Below, in pieces: positions 7,875 to 15,137 of a stretch of DNA of 33,667 nucleotides (position 1 is the stretch's first letter; each line of letters starts with the position of its first letter). Source of the stretch: Gemmatimonadaceae bacterium (GTDB lineage Bacteria; Latescibacterota; UBA2968; UBA8231). The translations under genes and the position numbers were made by a program. The notes under the pieces were generated by a model that worked only from the letters and a program-made list of their open reading frames with translations, did no database searches and was not told the origin of the DNA. The stretch lies in NCBI GenBank assembly GCA_002726335.1, contig PBSR01000106.1:1-33667 (forward strand). Reading direction: 5' to 3'.

Positions 7875-8851
7875 TGATCAGCCCTGCCGCGGATCAGAAT
7901 CTGTGGATTCTCTCGGATGAGCTCCGTCGTCTCACGCACATTCAGCAGGGTTTCTTCCAGATTGGCCATGGCATCGAGGATATCCTTGCGGGCCAGCAGA
8001 ACCGTACGGTCGATATGCAGAGCGGTCGTGTCGATACGCCCCGCCATCCGGTCGAGATTGGCGACCAGATCCGGAATGGGTCCGTCCAGTTGGACGCGTA
8101 CGGCGGCGGTCGTCAGCCGCAGGTCGTGCAGCGCTCCGCGGGTATTCTCCGAAGCTGCCAGGGAGTGGATGGAGTCCATCGTCGCCTGCATGGCTTTCGT
8201 CGTGGCTGCGAGGTTTTCGGTCACCAGCGCCAGATTGGCGACGATGGCGTCGAGGTCGGTCCTGTTGTCGGCCACGAGAGTGCTCGTATTCTCCATCAGG
8301 TCGGTGCCCGCTTCGATCATACGCCCCATCTTGCGCTGGTTCGTCGGTCCCGTCATCTCCGTCAGGTTGATGAGCAGCGCTTCAACACGGGCGGTGAGCA
8401 CGTCGGCGCGTTCCTCGAAATCAGACAGGAATGTCGCGGTTGCCGGCAAGGTGTCCCCGTGGGCCAGGACGGGGGATTGCTGGGAGACCGACCGCAGTTC
8501 GATGTATTTGAAGCCGGTGACACCCTGACTGAAGAGTCGAGCCTCCGTATCCTGCCGGATCACGTTGGGTACCTTGCGCGCCTCCAGCGAGATCTCGACG
8601 ACGATATTGCCGATCTCGGTGGCAGACACTCGGGCATCGTCGACACGGCCCACGGTGATCCCCTGGTATTTCACGGGGTTACCGGGCGTCAGACCGCCGA
8701 TGGACTCTTCGAACTTGATGTAATACGTGACCCTCTGGCGCAGCAGTTGGGCACCGGCGACGATCAACAGGAAGCCACCGAGCACGCTGGTCGAGAATAC
8801 CAGGAAGATGGCAAGGCGGACTTTCTGGGCCCGTGTGGCCATACGATCCAA
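7871..8851 (-). CDS. mlaD: MCE-domain protein, MlaD-like substrate-binding subunit
   Basis: Periplasmic lipid-binding subunit anchored in the inner membrane, partner of the MlaE and MlaF homologues further along the same run. It has 326 residues: one N-terminal membrane helix (about 13-37), one MCE domain (about 40-115) recognised from YYIKFEESIGGLTPGNPVKY, GITVGRVDDARV and LFSQGVTGFKYIEL, then a long helical C-terminus (about 140-315) rich in heptad-like repeats. E. coli MlaD ends soon after the MCE domain, so the long helix is more like the tubes of PqiB/LetB or Mce proteins of other phyla and may span part of the periplasm. ATG at 8851 is used; a second ATG lies three codons in. It overlaps the next gene by 4 bases. 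Confidence 0.92.
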   Translation of the reverse strand: MDRMATRAQKVRLAIFLVFSTSVLGGFLLIVAGAQLLRQRVTYYIKFEESIGGLTPGNPVKYQGITVGRVDDARVSATEIGNIVVEISLEARKVPNVIRQDTEARLFSQGVTGFKYIELRSVSQQSPVLAHGDTLPATATFLSDFEERADVLTARVEALLINLTEMTGPTNQRKMGRMIEAGTDLMENTSTLVADNRTDLDAIVANLALVTENLAATTKAMQATMDSIHSLAASENTRGALHDLRLTTAAVRVQLDGPIPDLVANLDRMAGRIDTTALHIDRTVLLARKDILDAMANLEETLLNVRETTELIRENPQILIRGRADQ

Positions 8852-8992
8852 TCAGGTTTTGATGTCGATGGGTCCGGCGTCCGAAGGGCCGCCAATATGG
8901 ACCATGAGGGGTCATTGCGCCAGCAGTCTCGGGTTTTTGAGCGCCATGGATGGCGCCCGCATGTACAGACGCGCTACAGGCTCAATCGGCGG
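8852..8992. other. Gap between lipid kinase and mlaD, with a short palindrome
   Basis: This 141-base gap separates two minus-strand genes. It contains a perfect palindrome at 8941-8956 (GCGCCAT, GG, ATGGCGC). Reading in the transcription direction it is followed by TCAAAAA, not a T-run, so it is not a standard intrinsic terminator. The Mla-like operon promoter should lie here or upstream of the kinase; I see no convincing -35/-10 pair. Confidence 0.4.
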
Positions 8993-9934
8993 TCAGGTCG
9001 CCACGTCAGGGGCTACACGATAGGTGATCGCAGGTGCCGGGGCTGTGGGCCGGATCACACGCAGGGCTTGCGGTTCGACACGGAGGGTGACCGGCGCGGT
9101 GGCAAGGGGCTCACCATCAGCATGAAGCAGATGCTGAGCGCCACCGTCGTGCGGCTCTATGCGGATCCAGCGGGTTCGGAGGATCTGTACCGAGCGATGG
9201 CGAACGTGGCCTCCACCGAACACCCGTGGCAGCAGCCCCAGAAGCGTCGACCTGGACAGCTTGCCGTCGATGATGCACACGTCAAAACGGCCGTCGTCGG
9301 GGCAGGCGTCGGGGGCGATGCGCAGGCCGCCACCGTACGAGCGGGTGTTGGCCACGGCCGTGAGGAAGACCTCCTCGTCGAGTTCGCCGAATTCACCGGT
9401 GAGACGCACACGGGGCGGCCGGAAGTCTCGCAGGTGGCGCAGGCTCGCCAACAGATAACCGGCGGTACCGGGCAGGGGGGCGCGCCCCGCCTCCATGATC
9501 TGGCTGACCTCGGCATCGAAGCCGAAGGCCGCCACCGTTGCGAACCAGCGATCGCCGCAGCGTCCCAGGTCGGTGGCGCGGGGCTGTCCACCGTGCAGCA
9601 GCCGAACCGCCCCTCTGGGGGATCGCGGGATCCCCAGAGCCCGCGCCAGGTCGTTTCCCGTTCCCAGTGGTATCAGGCCGAGAGCGGTTCGGGTCCCGGC
9701 AAGGGCTGACAGGACCTCGGTCACCGTACCATCCCCACCGCAGATGAGGACCGCGCCATGCCCGGACGCCACAGCCGCAGTCGCCAGCTGTGTGCCATGC
9801 CCCCGGCGCTCCGTGAAACGAAGGTCCACCTCGTGGCCGAGTTGACGCAGCCGTGCGGCAGAGGCCTGTGCGGCACTCACGCCGCGGCGGCCACCGGCGG
9901 TCGGGTTGGCTATCAGGGTCCAGGGTGACGTCAC
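8993..9934 (-). CDS. Diacylglycerol/lipid kinase family protein (DAGK_cat, YegS/DgkB type)
   Basis: Soluble lipid kinase expected to phosphorylate diacylglycerol or a related lipid (or sphingoid base) at the membrane face using ATP. The catalytic domain begins with TLIANPTAGG, carries the nucleotide-binding GGDGTVTEV (about 66-74 from the start chosen) and GLIPLGTGNDLARALG, and ends with a beta-sandwich half containing HADGEPL. About 313 residues from GTG at 9934. An earlier GTG at 10027 would add 31 residues with no domain match and would run into the divergent short ORF at 9999, so I prefer 9934. It points the same way as the Mla-like operon, 141 bases downstream, and is divergent from the ElbD-like gene: all are lipid genes. 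Substrate unknown. Confidence 0.9.
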   Translation of the reverse strand: MTSPWTLIANPTAGGRRGVSAAQASAARLRQLGHEVDLRFTERRGHGTQLATAAVASGHGAVLICGGDGTVTEVLSALAGTRTALGLIPLGTGNDLARALGIPRSPRGAVRLLHGGQPRATDLGRCGDRWFATVAAFGFDAEVSQIMEAGRAPLPGTAGYLLASLRHLRDFRPPRVRLTGEFGELDEEVFLTAVANTRSYGGGLRIAPDACPDDGRFDVCIIDGKLSRSTLLGLLPRVFGGGHVRHRSVQILRTRWIRIEPHDGGAQHLLHADGEPLATAPVTLRVEPQALRVIRPTAPAPAITYRVAPDVAT

Positions 9935-9998
9935 AGGGACAAGATAGACAGCCGATGCCTGCCTGACACAGGGCCGCACGGGACCTACTTTCGCCTGT
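9935..9998. promoter_or_regulatory. Divergent intergenic region between lipid genes
   Basis: These 64 bases separate the chosen kinase start (minus) from the start of the short ORF and ElbD-like operon (plus), so promoters for both directions should lie here or overlap the 5' coding ends. On the minus strand TATCTT at about 9941-9946 could be a -10. No convincing -35 or operator was found, so the call rests on position only. Confidence 0.35.
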
Positions 9999-10175
9999 AT
10001 GAACAGGACCGAGGACACGGACGCCACGCCGCGGCCCGTCGATCGCGAGGCGCTCAGGCGGTCGATCAGACACCCCTACATCACGCGCCAGAATCCCGCC
10101 CCGGATGCAGCCGGTGATGGCCAGGGAGAAACCCCGGATTCCAGGGAGTCCGGCCTGTCGCCCAACCGTCGATGA
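9999..10175 (+). CDS. Small hypothetical protein (58 aa) translationally coupled to the ElbD-like gene
   Basis: ATG at 9999 opens a 58-residue frame beginning MNRTEDTDATPRPVDREALR and ending SGLSPNRR, whose TGA (10173-10175) overlaps the ATG of the 1394-aa gene in an ATGA. The same overlap style is used later in this operon, which supports it as a real gene. It has no membrane segment or signal peptide. It is highly polar with a basic-acidic core (DREALRRSIRHPYITRQNP) and a Pro/Gly/Ser-rich tail, so probably disordered or a small partner protein. No family recognised. The Shine-Dalgarno is weak. It could instead be a leader whose translation sets expression of the large enzyme. Confidence 0.5.
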   Translation: MNRTEDTDATPRPVDREALRRSIRHPYITRQNPAPDAAGDGQGETPDSRESGLSPNRR

Positions 10176-13100
10176 TACGCACCTACTACACCGATCGTGT
10201 CCTGTTGATTCACGGTGGTACCGGCTTCGTCGGCTCGGCGCTGATCGCCAAGACCTTGCGCTCTCTCGGCCAACAAGTGAGGCGGATCTACGTCCTGATA
10301 AGACCGCGGCGGCGCAGTGACGGTGGTCAGGTAGCACCGGCAGAGCGGCTCGAACAGCTCTACGGAACCAGCCTTTTCGCACCCCTGCGAGTCGATGCCG
10401 AGCGTTGGGAGCAGTTGCGAGCCAAGGTCGTTCCTGTCACCATCGATGAGCGCCGTGCCGATCTGGGTCTGACAGAGGAGGACCGTCACCGCCTGATGGC
10501 GGAGGTGGACACGATCTTCAACATCGCCGCCACCGTCGTGTTTGATGAACCCCTCGATGTTTCGGTGCAGGCCAATGTGGCTGGCCCCCAGACGCTGCTG
10601 GAGCTGGCGCAGTCCTCCGGGCGGCGGATCGACTTCGTGCACGTGTCGACAGCCTATGTCAACGGCCAGCGCAGCGGCCGCATCCCAGACGAAGTGTTAC
10701 CCACCAACCTCGACATGCGGCAGATCATGGAGGGCGATGACGCCGGGGGCGGGTTTGATCCCGAGGCGGAGGTGGCTGACTGCCTGGCTTTCTGTGCAGC
10801 GGTACGTGAAGAGGCCGAATCCGAGATGTTCACCCGGGATCTGAAGCGTGACATTCTGCGGCAGTATCCGCGCAGCGGTGGGCGCAAGATGACCCGTACA
10901 CGTCTCGAAGGGCTGGTCAACGGCCGGCGTGGCAAGTGGATCGAGCGCCGGCTGGTGGACGAAGGCATGCGTCGGGGCAAAGTCCGAGGCTGGACCGACG
11001 TCTACACCTACACGAAGGCGATGGGTGAGCAACTTCTGGATCTGCGGCGGGGCGACATGCCTCTCGTCATCGTCCGGCCGAGCATCATCGAAAGCAGCCT
11101 GTCGGACCCGGAGCCGGGCTGGATCACCGGCCTCAAGGTGATGGATCCGTTGCTGGCGGCTTACGGTCGCGGTCTGATCCCGGATTTTCCCGCGCGCCCC
11201 GATGTCGTCATCGATGTGATCCCGGTGGACATGGTTGTCAATGGCTGCCTGGCGGCGGCCACCCGGGCGAATCCGGCGGGTGTGGAAGTCTTCCACATCG
11301 CCTCCGGGAGTGAGAACCCCGTGAAGATCGGCGAGATGTTCGACAGCGTGCGGGCCCACTATCAGCGGCTGCCGATGACGGACATGGGCGATGATCCACC
11401 GGCGCTGCCGGCGTGGACCTATCCCAGTCTGCGCACCTTCCGCCTCGTGTTCCACCTGAAGCATCTCTACCCCATCAGAGTGCGCGAGTGGCTGCTCAAC
11501 AACCTGCCCGGTCGCAAGCCATCGCCGACGCGGAAACGCCTGTTGCGGTCGATGCGTGTGCGCCTGCAGCGGGTGCTCTACTACATCGACATCTACAACC
11601 CCTACACGCATCTGGACTGCCAGTTTCAGACCGGCCGTACGCGCGCTCTCTTCGAGTCCCTTCCCGATGACGAACGCGAGACTTTCAGCCTGGACGTGAC
11701 GCGGATCGACTGGAAGAAATACGTCGAAGAGATCCACATGCCGGGTATGCGGCGCCACGTGCTGCGCGATGAATTCGCCATGGAAGCGGTGTTGCCGGAA
11801 GCGCCGCAGGAACCAGGAATCGAAGAGGCGCGGCTGCAGGTCGAAGAGGAGCTCGATACGCTTCCCGATCTGGTACGTGCCGCCTGTGCCCGATATCCGG
11901 AAGCGGTGGCCTGCGAGATGCAGACTGGCGGCGCCTGGTCGACGCTGACGTATGCGCAGTTGCTGGAGCGTGTGGAGCGACGTGCCGGATACTGGCAGGC
12001 GCTGGGCCTGGCGCCGACGGAGCGGGTCGTGCTGGCGGGGGACAGTGGGTCCGACTGGGTCATCAACTACCTGTCGGTGTCCTTTCTCGGCGGCGTCGTA
12101 GTGCCCGTCGATCCACTGACAGCACCCGACGAGGTCGCTCGTATCGCCGACTTTGTGCAGGCCACTGCTCTCATCGCCACCGTCGACCTGCTGGACTCGG
12201 TGCAGGCACTCGATGAGTGGTCCGGACATGCTATCGATTGGCACAGTGGCGAGCCGCAGGCGTCGGATCGGCAAGGTCCCGCTCCGGACAGCCCTGCTCC
12301 CGTCTGTTTTGTGGAGCCGGAACTCGACGCCTGGATGGAGGCGTCGATCATCTTCACCTCGGGTACGCGAGTCGATCCGCGGGGTGTCGTGCTGAGTCAC
12401 GCCAACCTGATCGCCGATCTGCTCGGGCTCAGCGAGGTGCAGCCCCTCTTCGAGTCAGACAGGCGGCTGTCGCTGCTGCCCCTGCATCACGGCCTCGAGT
12501 TCACCGGGGGACTGTTGCTGTCGCTCTGGTCAGGCGCGACCATGACCTATCTCGACGCCCCGTTGAACAGTCGTCGGATTTTGCAGACCATCCGTGATCG
12601 CAAGATCACCGCCCTGCTGGCGGTGCCACGCATCCTGAAGATCCTGATCGATCGGGTTTCGCGACTGGACCCGGATGGAGTGGACGGACCGAATGCAGCC
12701 ATCCTGAAGGGCCTGCGGCTCATCGTCAGCGGCGGGGCCCCCCTCGACGGCCAGTTGTTCGACGCCTATGCCCGACTCGGGCTCACGATCCACGAAGGGT
12801 ATGGGCTGACCGAAGCGTCACCCGTGGTTACGGTGAATCCCTTTCAGGACTGTCGCCGTGGCTCGGTCGGTATCGCGTTGCCCGGTGTTGAAATCCGCAT
12901 AGACGCCGAACCTGACGGGGAGGAAGGCGAGATCCTGGTTCGCGGGCACACGTTGATGCAGCGATACCTGGATCGGCCCGACCTGACGGCCCAGATCCTG
13001 CGTGACGGCTGGCTCTACACCGGAGACATCGGACGCCTCGACGCCGACGGATACCTTACGATCACGGGCCGGCAGCGCGAGTTGATCGTCACCGGTGCTG

Positions 13101-14356
13101 GCAAGAACGTCTATCCAGCCGAACTGGAGGATCTCTACGCCGACCTGCCACACACCGAGGAACTCGTCGTCGTCGGCCTGCCTTCCTCGCGCACTCTGGG
13201 AGAGCAGGTACACGGCGTCGCCGTGCTGGCCGTCGGGGCGCGCGAGCTCGTCGCCGAGGACGTGGCCGACGCCGTTCGTCAGCGGGTGTATGCCATATCC
13301 CGTGATCTGCCGACGTACCAGCGCATCGCGCAGGTGCACGTGTGGCGCCGCCCGCTGCCACGCCTCGATGATGGCCGCGTTGATCGCGCCGCTCTGCGGG
13401 CGGAGCTGGAACGGGCAGGGAGCGCTGCCGCCGAAGTCGATATCGGCCACAGTCTGGCTCCCTGGGAACGCGACATCTATCAGCGCGTCAGTGACCTGTC
13501 CGGACTGGCCGTGAGCGAGGTCGTCGCCCACGCGGATGCGCCGCTGGACACCATGATCAACTCACTGATGGCGGCCGAACTGGCAGCCGGCCTCGACCAG
13601 GGGGAAGGCGATCGGGTCAGCGGTCTGTTCGACAGCGGCACCACGACACTACGCCAGCTGCTTGACCGGGTCGGGGCAGATGCCGTGGCCAAGCCCGTGT
13701 CGGCCACGTACTGGTCAGCCATTCTGCAACACGTGACGACCCGCCGACGACCCGGCAGGATGGGGGCCCTCGCCGGGCGTATTCTCGGGCGGCTCCAGGG
13801 CGTAAGAATCGCTGGCAGCGAGAACCTCCCGGCCGATCAGCCTTATCTGCTGGTGGCCGCCGGCAACCAGAGCCGATCGACGGCGTCTGTGCTGACCTGC
13901 CTTCGCGGGTACGTCGATGGTGTGTGCCTGATGGTGGAACAGGAGGAGGATCTGCCTTGCGGGTGGCCGGCTGTCCTCGGAGGATGGCTGGTGGATCGAG
14001 TCGTACTCGCCAGGTATGACAGTCTGGAGTCCGGGCTGCGGGCAGCGGTCGCCCAACTTGGCTCGCGACGCCCTCTGCTGCTCTTCCCGGAAGGCCAGCG
14101 GGGGGCCGCCGGCCGCGGCTCCGGCGCCTTCAAGTCCGGCATCGGCTTGCTGGCACTCGAGCTCGGCGTGCCCGTCGTGCCGCTGCATATCGATGTTGCG
14201 GACGGTGTGGCTCGCATCCGTGCAGGTGTCCCGGTAACACCGGACTGCCCTGCCGCGCGACGAGAGCAACTGACATCCTATGAAGTCTATCGGGAGATCG
14301 CCGCCGAGGTTCGGACGCGACTCCGCGACCTGGCAGCTGAAGAGCAAGGCAACTGA
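10172..14356 (+). CDS. ElbD-like multidomain protein: fatty acyl-CoA reductase, acyl-AMP ligase, carrier, PlsC-like acyltransferase
   Basis: 1394 residues with four domains. (1) Fatty acyl-CoA reductase: Rossmann motif HGGTGFVG (about 14-21), active-site Y278-xxx-K282 in VYTYTKAMGEQ, C-terminal reductase tail to about 540. (2) AMP-forming acyl ligase (about 555-1070): P-loop TSGTRVDPRGV (about 730), GYGLTEAS (876-883), YTGDIGRLDADGYL. (3) Carrier-like segment with Ser1131 in INSLMAAEL, the usual phosphopantetheine site, though the preceding Asp is Asn. (4) PlsC-like domain (about 1190-1394) with FPEGQRG (1305-1311), but the catalytic HX4D box is NQSRST (1232-1237), so His and Asp are both missing. 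From memory, this architecture matches Myxococcus ElbD, involved in ether lipid formation. The neighbours are a lipid kinase (divergent), lgt (one base downstream) and an Mla-like operon. The ether-lipid role is inference. Confidence 0.88.
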   Translation: MIRTYYTDRVLLIHGGTGFVGSALIAKTLRSLGQQVRRIYVLIRPRRRSDGGQVAPAERLEQLYGTSLFAPLRVDAERWEQLRAKVVPVTIDERRADLGLTEEDRHRLMAEVDTIFNIAATVVFDEPLDVSVQANVAGPQTLLELAQSSGRRIDFVHVSTAYVNGQRSGRIPDEVLPTNLDMRQIMEGDDAGGGFDPEAEVADCLAFCAAVREEAESEMFTRDLKRDILRQYPRSGGRKMTRTRLEGLVNGRRGKWIERRLVDEGMRRGKVRGWTDVYTYTKAMGEQLLDLRRGDMPLVIVRPSIIESSLSDPEPGWITGLKVMDPLLAAYGRGLIPDFPARPDVVIDVIPVDMVVNGCLAAATRANPAGVEVFHIASGSENPVKIGEMFDSVRAHYQRLPMTDMGDDPPALPAWTYPSLRTFRLVFHLKHLYPIRVREWLLNNLPGRKPSPTRKRLLRSMRVRLQRVLYYIDIYNPYTHLDCQFQTGRTRALFESLPDDERETFSLDVTRIDWKKYVEEIHMPGMRRHVLRDEFAMEAVLPEAPQEPGIEEARLQVEEELDTLPDLVRAACARYPEAVACEMQTGGAWSTLTYAQLLERVERRAGYWQALGLAPTERVVLAGDSGSDWVINYLSVSFLGGVVVPVDPLTAPDEVARIADFVQATALIATVDLLDSVQALDEWSGHAIDWHSGEPQASDRQGPAPDSPAPVCFVEPELDAWMEASIIFTSGTRVDPRGVVLSHANLIADLLGLSEVQPLFESDRRLSLLPLHHGLEFTGGLLLSLWSGATMTYLDAPLNSRRILQTIRDRKITALLAVPRILKILIDRVSRLDPDGVDGPNAAILKGLRLIVSGGAPLDGQLFDAYARLGLTIHEGYGLTEASPVVTVNPFQDCRRGSVGIALPGVEIRIDAEPDGEEGEILVRGHTLMQRYLDRPDLTAQILRDGWLYTGDIGRLDADGYLTITGRQRELIVTGAGKNVYPAELEDLYADLPHTEELVVVGLPSSRTLGEQVHGVAVLAVGARELVAEDVADAVRQRVYAISRDLPTYQRIAQVHVWRRPLPRLDDGRVDRAALRAELERAGSAAAEVDIGHSLAPWERDIYQRVSDLSGLAVSEVVAHADAPLDTMINSLMAAELAAGLDQGEGDRVSGLFDSGTTTLRQLLDRVGADAVAKPVSATYWSAILQHVTTRRRPGRMGALAGRILGRLQGVRIAGSENLPADQPYLLVAAGNQSRSTASVLTCLRGYVDGVCLMVEQEEDLPCGWPAVLGGWLVDRVVLARYDSLESGLRAAVAQLGSRRPLLLFPEGQRGAAGRGSGAFKSGIGLLALELGVPVVPLHIDVADGVARIRAGVPVTPDCPAARREQLTSYEVYREIAAEVRTRLRDLAAEEQGN

Positions 14357-14357
14357 C

Positions 14358-15137
14358 TTGTATCCGTACTGGCTCGAGATCGGCACGTTCCGTCTGCCCA
14401 CCTTCGGCCCCATGGTGGTGTTGGGGTTTCTGGCAGGGCACTACCTCATAAAGAGGGAACTCGACCGCCGCGGCATCGACCCCGAGTTGGCCACGTCACT
14501 GGTGACGACGGGTATTCTCGGTGGGCTGGCCGGGGCCAAGCTCTATTTCGTGTTGTTCGAGCTGCCCGACCACGTGACGTGGGGAGAGACGCTGGGCAGC
14601 CTGTTTTCCGGCAGTGGCCTGACCTTCCATGGTGGTTTTATTGTGGCGGCGCTGGCACTTCTGTGGACCATCGCCCGCCATGGTGCGCCTCTGGCATCGA
14701 CGGCCGATGCCAGCGGTCTGGGTCTGACCATCGGGTATGCCATCGGTCGCATCGGCTGTCAACTTGCCGGCGACGGCGACTACGGCGTGCCCACCGACCT
14801 GCCGTGGGGGATGGCCTACCCGGATGGTGTTGTACCGACGACACAGATCGTCCATCCCGCGCCCGTCTACGAGACGCTGATGGGGCTGGCCATCCTCGCC
14901 GTGCTGTGGAGTTCGCGCAAGGCGCTATCGGCGTACCGGCCGGGACTGCTGTTCTGCCTGTATCTGATCCTGGCCGGCGCTGCCCGATTTGGCGTGGAGA
15001 CGATCCGCCTCAATCCGGAGGTCCTCTTCGGCCTCACCGGGGCGCAGCTGTTCAGTACCGGGATCATGATCACGGGCGTTGGCCTCGGCCTTCGCCTGCT
15101 CTCCAAGCCATTGGGAACGGGTCAGCCAAGTGCCTGA
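14358..15137 (+). CDS. lgt: Prolipoprotein diacylglyceryl transferase
   Basis: Inner-membrane enzyme that moves diacylglyceryl from phosphatidylglycerol to the lipobox cysteine of prolipoproteins. About 259 residues with roughly seven hydrophobic segments. Recognised from the early FGPMVVLGFLAGHYL, SGLTFHGGFIVA and the Lgt signature GRIGCQLAGDGDYG, with the catalytic-loop Arg at about 131, then VHPAPVYETL. I chose TTG at 14358: it is one base after the stop of the large lipid gene, has AAGG about nine bases upstream and begins YPYWLEIGTFRLPTFG exactly at the usual N-terminus; starting further upstream would overlap the preceding gene by 77 bases. Its end overlaps the next GTG (15130). Several candidate lipoproteins occur in this window. 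Confidence 0.94.
   Translation: MYPYWLEIGTFRLPTFGPMVVLGFLAGHYLIKRELDRRGIDPELATSLVTTGILGGLAGAKLYFVLFELPDHVTWGETLGSLFSGSGLTFHGGFIVAALALLWTIARHGAPLASTADASGLGLTIGYAIGRIGCQLAGDGDYGVPTDLPWGMAYPDGVVPTTQIVHPAPVYETLMGLAILAVLWSSRKALSAYRPGLLFCLYLILAGAARFGVETIRLNPEVLFGLTGAQLFSTGIMITGVGLGLRLLSKPLGTGQPSA

Noticed and set aside
8941..8956. Palindrome as terminator of the lipid kinase
   Set aside because: On the transcribed strand it is followed by A-rich rather than T-rich sequence, and the loop is too small for a stable hairpin of full length.
7865..9709. Long plus-strand frame (614 aa) opposite mlaD and the lipid kinase
   Set aside because: It is antisense to two genes with clear domains; high GC leaves such frames open, and the translation has no family features.
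10697..12400. Long minus-strand frame (567 aa) inside the ElbD-like gene
   Set aside because: Antisense shadow of a coding sequence with well-defined motifs; composition is His/Arg/Asp-rich without domain pattern.
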